NCBI GenBank assembly: GCA_949740695.1
Contig: CATJIY010000100.1
Location: 1 to 8,258 of the forward strand
Direction: 5' to 3'
Length of the DNA: 8,258 nt
DNA from: an uncultured Eubacteriales bacterium
GTDB taxonomy: Bacteria; Bacillota; Clostridia; Oscillospirales; Butyricicoccaceae
The number at the start of each line of letters is the position of its first letter. Within the stretch, counting starts at the first letter, position 1. Below, piece by piece: positions 1-6,634 of this stretch. The translations under genes and the position numbers were made by a program. The notes beneath the pieces were generated by a model. It was not told the origin of the DNA and ran no database searches. It saw only the letters and a program-made list of their open reading frames with translations.

Positions 1-1
1 A

Positions 2-268
2 GCAGCCAGAGACTATTTTTTCCCCTCCCATGCCTCCTTTGAAATCGGCTATCAACTTGCAATACAGGAGCTTGGCTTGCGGCCGTTTTTATTGCTGGAT
101 ATGCGGTTGGGAGAAGGCAGCGGTTGCCCGCTGGCCTTTTTAGTGGCCGAGGCGGCCTGCGCTATCATGAACGAAATGGCTACTTTTGAAGAAGCGGCCA
201 TCGACGATCACTATCTAGAAGAAATCCGCCAGGGAGATCAATTTACCGTAAAGGGGGACCCTTCATGA
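2..268 (+). CDS. cobT: CobT, nicotinate-nucleotide--dimethylbenzimidazole phosphoribosyltransferase (3' end only)
   Basis: This is the last 88 codons of an open frame that enters from the left edge; the start lies outside the window. CobT transfers phosphoribose from nicotinate mononucleotide to the lower-ligand base (typically dimethylbenzimidazole) to give the alpha-ribazole phosphate used in cobalamin assembly. The visible C-terminus reads PSHASFEIGYQ, then LGLRPFLLLDMRLGEGSG, then a helix ending in NEMATF. This matches the family C-terminus, and the Glu of RLGEGSG corresponds to the general base of characterised CobT. A downstream TTG at 77 could be called as a start, but homology continues upstream of it, so it is internal. 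The stop codon overlaps the next start as ATGA, which indicates translational coupling with cobU. Confidence 0.93.
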   Translation, partial: AARDYFFPSHASFEIGYQLAIQELGLRPFLLLDMRLGEGSGCPLAFLVAEAACAIMNEMATFEEAAIDDHYLEEIRQGDQFTVKGDPS

Positions 269-801
269 CGATCCTGCTCTCTGGCGGCGCGAAAAACGGC
301 AAGTCTGCCCTGGCACAGCAATTGACTTGTTCCCTAGCGGGCATCGGCCCCCGTTACTATGCCGCTACAATGATCCCCCGAGACGAGGAGGATTTTGCTC
401 GAATTGCCCGGCACCAAAAAGAGCGGGAAGGATTGGGCTTCACCACAATTTTGTGCGGGAAATCTATCTTTCATAGTATTATTAACAAAAAATATAACGG
501 TTCGTTTTTATTCGACAGTGTTACCGCGCTGCTGGCAAACGCTATGTTCCCTGGTTCTGAACCAGATTGGGCTGCGCCGAAGCGTGTCGAAGCCGAGCTG
601 CTTGCCCTGGCGGACTGGGCCCAACACACCGTCTTTGTCAGCGACGCCATCTATTGTGATACCGGCCGGTATGACTGGCTAACCCAAGCTTATCGTCAGA
701 GTCTTGCCCAAATCGACCGGGCGCTGGCTGCCCGGTGTGACTGTGTGGCCGAGCTTTGTGCTGGACAAGTTGTCGTTTATAAAGGAGCGCTTCCAGTATG
801 A
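265..801 (+). CDS. cobU: CobU-like adenosylcobinamide kinase / adenosylcobinamide-phosphate guanylyltransferase
   Basis: The protein has 178 residues, close to the usual CobU length of about 180. CobU phosphorylates adenosylcobinamide and then transfers GMP to it, giving the AdoCbi-GDP used by CobS. Visible motifs are the Walker A loop GGAKNGKS (7-14), YYAAT (31-35), RIARH (46-50) and FDSVTALLAN (83-92), which matches the family D-x-L-T...N segment. H50 aligns with the histidine that carries GMP in Salmonella CobU (His46). The family motif NEVGxGIVP is not recognisable; its place is taken by SDAIYCDTGRYD (126-137), after which the C-terminal helix and final strand resume. The start is supported by AAGGGGG (251-257) and the ATGA overlap with cobT; it overlaps cobS the same way. 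The kinase/transferase split between this protein and the second CobU-like protein at 1558 is unknown. Confidence 0.88.
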   Translation: MTILLSGGAKNGKSALAQQLTCSLAGIGPRYYAATMIPRDEEDFARIARHQKEREGLGFTTILCGKSIFHSIINKKYNGSFLFDSVTALLANAMFPGSEPDWAAPKRVEAELLALADWAQHTVFVSDAIYCDTGRYDWLTQAYRQSLAQIDRALAARCDCVAELCAGQVVVYKGALPV

Positions 802-1544
802 ACCAGTGGTGGAACGCCTTTTGGATGTGCTTCGGGATGTTTTGCGGATTGCCCTGCCCCGTACGGATTTGGAAGGAACAAGCCCGTCCCCGAATGATCG
901 CCTGCCTACCCCTGGTAGGCGCTATATTGGGCGGGTTCTGGGCAGCGCTGGCCTGGAGTTTAACCGCGTTGAATACGCCGCAGCCGGTGTGGGCGGCGGC
1001 TATGACGGCCATTCCCTGGCTGCTTTCTGGCGGCATCCATCTAGACGGCTATCTGGACTGTTGGGACGCTATTTTTTCCCGGCGAGATCTAGAAACCCGG
1101 CAAAAAATTTTAAAAGATTCCCACGTAGGGTCCTTTGCCCTGATTGGCATGGCGTTGCTGGCTTTGTTCAGTTATGGGCTTTGGTCGGTTCCAGCAAAAG
1201 CGGCGCCGCCTTTGCTCCCGCTGGCTTTTCTCCCTGCGGCCGTACGAGGTGCGGCGGCCATTGCCGTAACGAAAATGAAGCCCATGGGCCACAGCCAATA
1301 CGCCGGCAGCTACCAAACCATTCAAAAGCCGCTGCCTTTGCCGGTGGCCTGTCTGCTTTTATCGGTTGGATTTCCACTGGCGCTGCTGGGCTGGCAGGGT
1401 ATGGCTCCTTTGATTGGCGCGGCAAGTTATGGACTGGCGGTCTGGTATGGCGCCCGGCAATTGGGAGGCATATCTGGAGATGTATCGGGTTTCGCTCTAA
1501 CAGTGGGAGAACTGGCTGGCGTAGCGGCGCTGATTCTAATATAA
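798..1544 (+). CDS. cobS: CobS, adenosylcobinamide-GDP ribazoletransferase (cobalamin synthase)
   Basis: This is an integral membrane enzyme of 248 residues, the usual family length. It joins AdoCbi-GDP to alpha-ribazole (or its 5'-phosphate), giving adenosylcobalamin (or its phosphate). The signature GGIHLDGYLDCWDAIF (78-93) holds the acidic, metal-binding HLDGxxDxxD motif. It is followed by RQKILKDSHVG (101-111), matching the family's IMKDSRIG, and near the C-terminus GGISGDVSGF (223-232), matching GGxxGD. Hydrophobic segments are at about 35-56, 63-78, 112-130, 137-157, 177-195 and 200-218. The start has AAAGGAG (781-787) about 11 bases upstream and overlaps the cobU stop as ATGA. The position directly after cobU and before a CobC-type phosphatase fits nucleotide loop assembly. 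Confidence 0.95.
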   Translation: MNQWWNAFWMCFGMFCGLPCPVRIWKEQARPRMIACLPLVGAILGGFWAALAWSLTALNTPQPVWAAAMTAIPWLLSGGIHLDGYLDCWDAIFSRRDLETRQKILKDSHVGSFALIGMALLALFSYGLWSVPAKAAPPLLPLAFLPAAVRGAAAIAVTKMKPMGHSQYAGSYQTIQKPLPLPVACLLLSVGFPLALLGWQGMAPLIGAASYGLAVWYGARQLGGISGDVSGFALTVGELAGVAALILI

Positions 1545-1557
1545 AAGGAGAAGATTT

Positions 1558-1935
1558 ATGGATTTGGTGATAGGCGGGGCCTTTCAGGGAAAAACCCAGT
1601 GGGCCATTCATCAATTTGGACTGACTGAAGGAGATATTTTTGTCTGCGGCGAAACGGGGAATCCCGATTTTTCTCACCGGTGTATCACCCATCTGGAAAA
1701 TTACGCATTGGCCTGTTTGCATCTGGGAGAGCCGCCGGAAGCAGCTATTTTTGCCTGGCAAAACCAGTGGGCGACGGCGGTCCTGATCTGCGATGATATT
1801 TCCTGTGGCGTGGTGCCTCTATCCGCTCAGGAACGAGCTTGGCGGGAGGGCTGCGGCCGGATGCTTTCCGCCCTGGCGCAACAGGCCGATACAGTTACTA
1901 GAATTTTTTGCGGGCTGCCCCAGAGGTTAAAATAA
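1558..1935 (+). CDS. Short CobU-like P-loop protein, second copy in the operon
   Basis: This small protein (125 residues) resembles CobU but is about 50 residues shorter than the usual enzyme. It has a Walker A loop GGAFQGKT (6-13). Near the C-terminus DDISCGVVP (79-87) matches the family motif NEVGxGIVP, followed by a helix like the family's FRDxxGRxNQRLA and an ending GLPQRLK (119-125) that fits the CobU C-terminus. The RIxxH segment with the GMP-accepting histidine and the D-x-L-T...N segment are not seen. It may be a kinase-only CobU, a partner of the first CobU (265-801), or a regulator. AAAGGAGAAG (1543-1552) sits a few bases before the ATG, 13 bases after cobS; the stop overlaps the next start by one base (TAATG). 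Family membership is clear; activity is inferred. Confidence 0.8.
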   Translation: MDLVIGGAFQGKTQWAIHQFGLTEGDIFVCGETGNPDFSHRCITHLENYALACLHLGEPPEAAIFAWQNQWATAVLICDDISCGVVPLSAQERAWREGCGRMLSALAQQADTVTRIFCGLPQRLK

Positions 1936-2819
1936 TGCAACAGATTGATCTGATTCGCCATGGATCCACCATCGCAAATGAACAAAAGCTTTATTGCGGA
2001 AAGTCTGATCTTCCCCTTAGCCCGAAAGGACAGGAGGCTCTACGCCTGCTGGTGGAAAAGGGCGGCTACTCGCTGGCTGAAGGACGGCGGCTGTGCGTCA
2101 GCGGCCTGCTCCGTACCCGGCAGACCGCCGAAATTCTGTATGGAGCAACCGAATACGAAGTCCTGCCCGCCTTTCGGGAGATTGACTTTGGCGACTTTGA
2201 ACTACAAAACTATGAGCAGCTAAAAAATCGGACTGACTATCAGCAGTGGCTCTCCGGCGATAACGCCCGCAACCGCTGCCCCAACGGAGAAAGCGGAGAG
2301 GATGTGGCAAACCGGGTACTCCCCGCTTTTCAAGCGCTGCTGGAAGATGGCCGGGACGCCATTCTAATTACCCACGGCGGAGTGATTGCCACCGTCATGG
2401 CTGCCCTGTATCCTGATAGTATGAATAGCCGTTACGACTGGCAGCGAGAACCTGGCCAAGGCTGGTCTATTACTTTTGACCGGACCAAACCAGTAAAATG
2501 TGAGCCGCTTCCAGACCCCTTTCTCCATCAGGAAAAAACAGTCAGCCGCAGATGGTCCCTGATTTGCCTAGCTCTTTTGGCCGCGGGAATGATTGCTCTG
2601 CTGGGAGCGCCCTACAGCGCTATGCGGGGAACCGGCCGCGAATTCTTTTGGGCGGCGTCCGCTTTGGCGCTGGTCCTCGGATCCCAGGCATTACGCGCAT
2701 TTAAACTGCGGTGCCCCTACTGCAAAAAATCAGCGGCTCCTCTGCGGCTCGCCAGCAGCCGCCGTTTCGCCTGCCCCCGTTGTGGACGAATTTACCGCTA
2801 CGGCGAGGAAAAACGTTAA
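1935..2819 (+). CDS. cobC: CobC-type alpha-ribazole phosphatase fused to a two-TM segment and a C-terminal zinc ribbon
   Basis: The protein has 294 residues from the ATG at 1935. That start sits in a TAATG overlap with the previous gene, has AGAGG at 1922-1926, and gives the usual histidine-phosphatase N-terminus; an upstream in-frame start at 1908 would only add residues inside the previous gene. Residues 1-185 form a histidine phosphatase domain: RHGST (8-12) with catalytic H9, LLRTRQTA (58-65) with phosphate-binding Arg, REIDFGDFE (81-89) with the likely acid E82, and ITHGG (145-149) with H147. CobC removes the 5'-phosphate from alpha-ribazole phosphate or cobalamin phosphate. Typical CobC ends near residue 200. 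Here about 100 residues follow: two hydrophobic segments (about 207-224 and 236-253) and a zinc ribbon with CPYC (260-263) and CPRC (280-283). CobC is the best call from context; substrate is inferred. Confidence 0.85.
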   Translation: MQQIDLIRHGSTIANEQKLYCGKSDLPLSPKGQEALRLLVEKGGYSLAEGRRLCVSGLLRTRQTAEILYGATEYEVLPAFREIDFGDFELQNYEQLKNRTDYQQWLSGDNARNRCPNGESGEDVANRVLPAFQALLEDGRDAILITHGGVIATVMAALYPDSMNSRYDWQREPGQGWSITFDRTKPVKCEPLPDPFLHQEKTVSRRWSLICLALLAAGMIALLGAPYSAMRGTGREFFWAASALALVLGSQALRAFKLRCPYCKKSAAPLRLASSRRFACPRCGRIYRYGEEKR

Positions 2820-2866
2820 CAAGCCCGCTCTGTCATTCCTATTTATCACAAAGAAATACCTCATTT

Positions 2867-2886
2867 AGCCAGCAGGCTTTCTTTCT
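2867..2886 (+). terminator. Possible weak terminator of the cobalamin operon
   Basis: In the 98-base gap between the converging cobC and dehydrogenase genes, AGCC (2867-2870), loop AGCA and GGCT (2875-2878) form a short stem followed by TTCTTTCT. A longer imperfect pairing also exists between AAGCCcGCT (2821-2829) and AGCaGGCTT (2871-2879). The stem is short and the T tract is interrupted, so this is only suggestive. No convincing terminator for the opposite (-) transcript was seen here. Confidence 0.3.
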
Positions 2887-2917
2887 GTGGAACCCGACGA
2901 CAAATGATTCCTAGCGG

Positions 2918-3937
2918 TCAACAGCACTGAACCATCTCTGAAGTAATTTCTTCTAGAGTATGCGCCCCGCACATGGCCATAGTATCAGCCAGCTCGTCTT
3001 TTAACTTTTCCACATAGAGCCGGACCCCTTCAGCTCCGCCACCATACGCCATGGTAACAAACGGACGAGCAATGAGTACGCCGTCGGCCCCCAAGGCCAG
3101 CGCTTTGAAAATATCCATGCCAGTGCGGATGCCGCCGTCCACCAAGACGGTCATCTTACCCTTTACCGCCTCCGCGATGACAGGCAACACCTGAGCGGTG
3201 GGCGGACAATGATCCAGTACCCGGCCTCCATGGTTGGAAACCACAATGGCAGAAGCCCCAGCCTCCAACGCTTTTCGTGCGCCGTTTACCGTCATAATAC
3301 CTTTGAGAATAAAGGGTTTTCCCGTTTGTTGGGCGATCTGACTCAATTCCTCCACCGTTTTGCTGCCGGCGGGAGGCTGACGGTTCTTCAAAAATGGTAG
3401 GCCAGCCGCGTCAATATCCATCGCCACCGCCAACGGGCTAACCGGCTGAACCAAGGCCAGTTTTTTCTGAATGGTCTCTAAGTCCCAGGGCTTAATCGTA
3501 GGAATCCCCATTCCCCGATTTTGCGCCAGGGCCTGCGCTGCGCCCTCCATAACGGCCGAGTCGACGCCATCGCCAGTAAAAGCGGCAATCCCCACTTGAG
3601 CACAGGCCGAGACCAGCAATGCATTGTATTCCAGGTCGTTGTACTTGTCTCCGTAATGTAGTTGCATCGCCCCCACTGGAGCGGCAAACACCGGCAGCGC
3701 CAACTTCTTTCCAAAGAAAACGCGGGATACGTCCACCGGGCGATTTTCACAAATGGTATCCATATTGACCGCAATCTTTTGCCATGCGTCATAGTTGCGG
3801 ACAAAACCCACGCCCTGGCCTTTTGCCCCTGGACCGGGAATTGTGTTTTTACAGGCAACACCGTTACATACGGAACAAGCTTTGCAATATGGCCCGATGC
3901 AAGTCCGGGCTGCTTCCAAAACCTCTTGATAGGTCAT
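2918..3937 (-). CDS. FMN-dependent alpha-hydroxy-acid dehydrogenase with N-terminal cysteine cluster
   Basis: The protein has 339 residues and belongs to the glycolate oxidase / lactate dehydrogenase (LldD) family, which oxidises L-2-hydroxy acids to 2-oxo acids with FMN in a TIM barrel. Visible family residues are APVGAMQLHYGD (86-97), AMDIDAAG (172-179), LKGI with K212, SNHGGR (234-239) with the catalytic base H236 and R239, DGGIR (267-271) and ARPF (290-293). The N-terminus has five cysteines in 17 residues, C13-x4-C18-x2-C21-x2-C24-x4-C29, where canonical family members have their substrate-binding tyrosine region; the chain ends in Cys-Cys. The cluster could bind a metal or an iron-sulfur centre, but that is inference. 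GGAG (3947-3950) lies 9 bases before the ATG. It follows the M42 peptidase gene by 23 bases, probably in one transcript. Substrate and electron acceptor are unknown. Confidence 0.88.
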   Translation of the reverse strand: MTYQEVLEAARTCIGPYCKACSVCNGVACKNTIPGPGAKGQGVGFVRNYDAWQKIAVNMDTICENRPVDVSRVFFGKKLALPVFAAPVGAMQLHYGDKYNDLEYNALLVSACAQVGIAAFTGDGVDSAVMEGAAQALAQNRGMGIPTIKPWDLETIQKKLALVQPVSPLAVAMDIDAAGLPFLKNRQPPAGSKTVEELSQIAQQTGKPFILKGIMTVNGARKALEAGASAIVVSNHGGRVLDHCPPTAQVLPVIAEAVKGKMTVLVDGGIRTGMDIFKALALGADGVLIARPFVTMAYGGGAEGVRLYVEKLKDELADTMAMCGAHTLEEITSEMVQCC

Positions 3938-3960
3938 CGGGACGTTCTCCTTTTCCCGTC

Positions 3961-4995
3961 TTACAGCAGATAGGCGGACAGCAGGTCGTAGGTAGCTTTC
4001 AGTCCGTCAATATGCGTACGCTCATAGCCATGAGAGGCGTAAACGCCTGGCCCGATGAGACAATGGCGCACATCGTAGCCCGCTTTCAAGGAAACATCCA
4101 CGTCTGAGCTGTAATTGGTATAAACATCCATGGCATAGTCGATCTTGTTGTCAATAGCGGCTTTCAATAGGGCGGTGGTACACTCGTAATTGTAGGGACC
4201 ACCGGCATCTCGGGCGCAGATTGCCACTTGCTTTTCGGTGCAGGCGATCCCCTGACCCACACAGCCCATGTCCACGCTCATCATCTCGGTAATGCCTTCC
4301 GGGATCCCCGCCGCTCCGCCGTGACCAATCTCCTCATAGACGGTAAAGCTAATCCAAATGGAGCGCTTGAGCGCGGGCTTTTTCTCTTGAATATACTTTG
4401 CCAGGGCCAGCAAAACAGCGGCGCTGGCTTTATCATCCAAAAAGCGGCTCCTGATATATCCTTTGCTGGTAACAGTGAAGCCCGGCTCCAGACAGACAAA
4501 GTCTCCAGGGCGGATGCCCAGCTTTTCCGTATCGGCGGCGTTGCGGACGTCCTCGTCTAACACCACTTCCATATTTTTATCAAAATCCCGTACACTGGAG
4601 GAAACTCCAGTGGGATTTACATGGGCCGAAGCGTTTTCCAGCTGAATCGTGCCTTCATAGATTCCGTCAAATCGAGTATGAACCCGAACGTTGACCGTCT
4701 CCACATTATTTGCTTGGAGGCCTCCCACCTTCACCAGCTTCAGCCGTCCGCTGGGCTTGATCTCTTTTACCACCGCGCCCAAAGTATCTACATGGGCCAG
4801 CAACAAAATAGGATCACCCTGCCCGCCCAGGTGTGCGCGAACCCCGCCCTTAACTGGAATTTCGGGCGAAAAGCCCAGCCGCGTCAACTCCCCTGCCACA
4901 TAATCCTGAACCTCCCGGGTATAACCGCTGGGACTATCAATGGCCAACAAAGATTTCATTTGCTCCATCATGTAATCCACATAGCGCTGCTCCAT
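3961..4995 (-). CDS. M42 family metallopeptidase (glutamyl/deblocking aminopeptidase type)
   Basis: The protein has 344 residues from the ATG at 4993-4995. An ATG five codons upstream (5008-5010) is in frame, but the strong GGAGG (5004-5008) overlaps that codon and stands 8 bases before the inner ATG, which I therefore choose. M42 peptidases are cytoplasmic, two-metal aminopeptidases that form large tetrahedral assemblies. The metal-site motifs are all present: AHVDTLG (67-73) with H68, RFLDDKAS (184-191) with the bridging Asp, YEEIGHGG (220-227) with the catalytic Glu pair, SVDMG (240-244) with D242, and near the C-terminus SHGYERTHID (321-330) with the last His ligand, probably H328. Substrate preference cannot be read from the sequence, although relatives are often annotated as glutamyl aminopeptidase or CelM. 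It is first in a likely two-gene unit with the dehydrogenase. Confidence 0.9.
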   Translation of the reverse strand: MEQRYVDYMMEQMKSLLAIDSPSGYTREVQDYVAGELTRLGFSPEIPVKGGVRAHLGGQGDPILLLAHVDTLGAVVKEIKPSGRLKLVKVGGLQANNVETVNVRVHTRFDGIYEGTIQLENASAHVNPTGVSSSVRDFDKNMEVVLDEDVRNAADTEKLGIRPGDFVCLEPGFTVTSKGYIRSRFLDDKASAAVLLALAKYIQEKKPALKRSIWISFTVYEEIGHGGAAGIPEGITEMMSVDMGCVGQGIACTEKQVAICARDAGGPYNYECTTALLKAAIDNKIDYAMDVYTNYSSDVDVSLKAGYDVRHCLIGPGVYASHGYERTHIDGLKATYDLLSAYLL

Positions 4996-5003
4996 TTGAA
5001 AAA

Positions 5004-5008
5004 CCTCC
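5004..5008 (-). promoter_or_regulatory. Ribosome binding site that decides the M42 peptidase start
   Basis: GGAGG on the - strand overlaps the outer in-frame ATG (5008-5010) and lies 8 bases before the inner ATG (4993-4995). Upstream of the outer ATG only AAGGG is found, about 13 bases away, so the inner start is favoured. Confidence 0.7.
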
Positions 5009-5040
5009 ATTATTCGTTTTCAACCCTTATATTCGTAGGT

Positions 5041-5078
5041 CAGCCGCCGCAACAATAAAAATCCTTTTGAGGCGGCTG
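5041..5078 (-). promoter_or_regulatory. Leader hairpin upstream of the M42 peptidase gene
   Basis: CAGCCGCC (5041-5048) and GGCGGCTG (5071-5078) form a perfect 8-bp GC-rich stem around a 22-base AT-rich loop. On the - strand it falls just inside the predicted transcript (start near 5085) and ends about 45 bases before the start codon. No T tract follows it on the - strand, so it is not a plain terminator. It could be an RNA structure in the leader or a protein binding site; nothing identifies it as a known riboswitch. Confidence 0.4.
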
Positions 5079-5091
5079 TTTCGTTGTGTCC

Positions 5092-5120
5092 AGAATACCA
5101 CAGCCCAGACCAAGAATCAA
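5092..5120 (-). promoter_or_regulatory. Candidate sigma-A promoter (extended -10) for the M42 peptidase/dehydrogenase pair
   Basis: On the - strand TTGATT (5115-5120) is followed after 17 bases by TATTCT (5092-5097), with TGG directly before it as an extended -10. Each hexamer matches consensus at 4 of 6 bases. The predicted start is near 5085, giving a leader of about 90 bases. It lies between the symporter terminator and the peptidase start, where a promoter is expected. Confidence 0.5.
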
Positions 5121-5130
5121 GCCCAGTCCA

Positions 5131-5171
5131 TAAGAAAACTCCGGGCCGCGCTCTTTGCAAAGCACGGCCCG
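5131..5171 (-). terminator. Rho-independent terminator of the symporter gene
   Basis: CGGGCCG (5142-5148) pairs with CGGCCCG (5165-5171); after one C/A mismatch GCT pairs with AGC, leaving an 8-base loop. On the - strand the stem is followed by GAGTTTTCTTA (positions 5141 down to 5131), an adequate T-rich tract. It begins about 37 bases after the symporter stop codon. The + strand side lacks a T tract. Confidence 0.65.
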
Positions 5172-5207
5172 AAACCTATATTGTTAATGTTGGAAGCAAG
5201 CAGCAAC

Positions 5208-6620
5208 TTAACTGCGCTTTCTGATTCTGACGCCCGCAAAATATTCCTTCGTCAATTTGATAACCACCGGACTGAGCAATAACAGCGCCAGCAAATTGGG
5301 AATAGCCATCAGCCCGTTCAGAGTGTCGGCAATGTTCCAAGCCAGCTCCAGCTTTACCGCACCGGCAATACAGGCAAACAAACAGAAAATAATCTGATAC
5401 ACCTTGGAGGCTTTATATCCCATCAAAAACTGAACACAGCGCGTACCATACATGGACCAAGTAAGAACCGTAGATAAAGCGAACAAAGCGAGGCATATCG
5501 CCACCGCAGTAGCCGAAATCTTACCGGGAAATACCGACATAAAGCCGTCGATAGTCAGAGCCGCGCCCGGCTCGGTGCCATAGGGGATATTTTCCACGCC
5601 AACACCCAGCAACACTACCAAAGCCGTCATCGTACATACCACGATGGTATCCATAAAAACCTCAAACACACCAAAAATGCCTTGTTTCACCGGATGATCC
5701 ACATCAGCGGCCGCATGGGCAATGGGCGCAGAGCCAAGGCCGGCCTCGTTGGAAAAAATACCCCGGCCAACGCCTTTGGTAAGCGCAGTTTTGATGCCTA
5801 CGCCCACCAATCCGCCGGCTACCGCCGCAGGATTAAAAGCGCCCTTGAAAATCGCGCCAAAAGCATGGGGAATAGCGGTAATATTTACTACAATAACGAT
5901 CAAAGCGGCTGCAATATAAATCACCGCCATAACCGGTACCAACAGCGCGCACACATCGGCCAGCCGCTGAATACCGCCCAACAAAACGATTGCCACCACC
6001 ACAGCGCAAATAATAGAAACCACCCATGCGATGATGGTCTGCTGACTCTCGCTGGTCACGGTAAACTCAGAAATCGCTTTATTGACCGTGCCGGCTATGG
6101 TATTGATCTGGGTCATATTCCCAATTCCGAAAGCGGCCAACGCGCCAAATACGGCAAATACGCCGCCTAACCATTTCCAACTGCTGCCCAAGCCATTTTT
6201 AATGTAATACATCGGGCCGCCCACCAGATCTCCCTTTTCATCCCGCTCCCGGAATTTAACGGCCAGCGTAACCTCGGAAAATTTGGTACACATCCCCAAA
6301 AGTGCGGATATCCACATCCAAAAAACCGCGCCGGGACCACCAATGGCGATGGCCGAACCAACCCCAGCAATATTTCCGGTACCGATAGACGCTGCCAGCG
6401 CAGTACACATTGCCTTAAACGGAGAAACGGCGCCCTCTTTTTTATCTGTCTTTTCAAAGGCTTTGCCAAGCGTGTTCTTCATGATGTGCCCGAAATGAGC
6501 AAATTGGGGGAAGCCGCAACGGATACTCAGGTAAATGCCCGCTCCCAGGATCAGTACCATCATGGGAAGTCCCCAGACGAAATCGTTGATTGCTGAGTTG
6601 ACATCTGCAATGAATTCCAT
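5208..6620 (-). CDS. Alanine/glycine:cation symporter (AGCS family)
   Basis: This integral membrane protein of 470 residues imports small amino acids (typically alanine or glycine) with sodium. It carries the AGCS signature GGPGAVFWMWISALLG (94-109), in full agreement with the family pattern as I know it. Other family features are LGAGIYLSIRCGFPQF (25-40) after the first helix, ALAASIGTGNIAGVGSAI (74-91), GGPMYYI (134-140), and GIFSNEAGLGSAPIAHAAA in the middle part. About ten to eleven hydrophobic helices are seen across the full length, and the length is normal. AGGAGG (6627-6632) stands 6 bases before the ATG. The gene appears to be its own transcription unit, with a promoter at 6700-6728 and a terminator at 5131-5171. 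The exact substrate and cation are inferred from the family. Confidence 0.95.
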   Translation of the reverse strand: MEFIADVNSAINDFVWGLPMMVLILGAGIYLSIRCGFPQFAHFGHIMKNTLGKAFEKTDKKEGAVSPFKAMCTALAASIGTGNIAGVGSAIAIGGPGAVFWMWISALLGMCTKFSEVTLAVKFRERDEKGDLVGGPMYYIKNGLGSSWKWLGGVFAVFGALAAFGIGNMTQINTIAGTVNKAISEFTVTSESQQTIIAWVVSIICAVVVAIVLLGGIQRLADVCALLVPVMAVIYIAAALIVIVVNITAIPHAFGAIFKGAFNPAAVAGGLVGVGIKTALTKGVGRGIFSNEAGLGSAPIAHAAADVDHPVKQGIFGVFEVFMDTIVVCTMTALVVLLGVGVENIPYGTEPGAALTIDGFMSVFPGKISATAVAICLALFALSTVLTWSMYGTRCVQFLMGYKASKVYQIIFCLFACIAGAVKLELAWNIADTLNGLMAIPNLLALLLLSPVVIKLTKEYFAGVRIRKRS

Positions 6621-6634
6621 AGATATCCTCCTTT

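Noticed and set aside
904..920. Perfect 7-bp inverted repeat (GCCTACC/GGTAGGC) with a 3-base loop within cobS
   Set aside because: It lies inside conserved coding sequence, has no T tract and a very tight loop; probably a by-product of the codons used.
704..1570. Long + strand open frame of 288 codons overlapping cobU and cobS
   Set aside because: It covers two genes with clear family motifs in another frame, has no ribosome binding site of its own, and its translation resembles no family.
1168..1761. Long - strand open frame of 197 codons opposite cobS and the short CobU-like gene
   Set aside because: It lies antisense to well-supported genes; the translation is basic and proline-rich, without recognisable domains, as expected from a complement of coding DNA.
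1..2819. Cobalamin riboswitch for the cob operon
   Set aside because: The operon enters from the left edge already inside cobT, so any leader lies outside the window; no internal gap is large enough to hold one.
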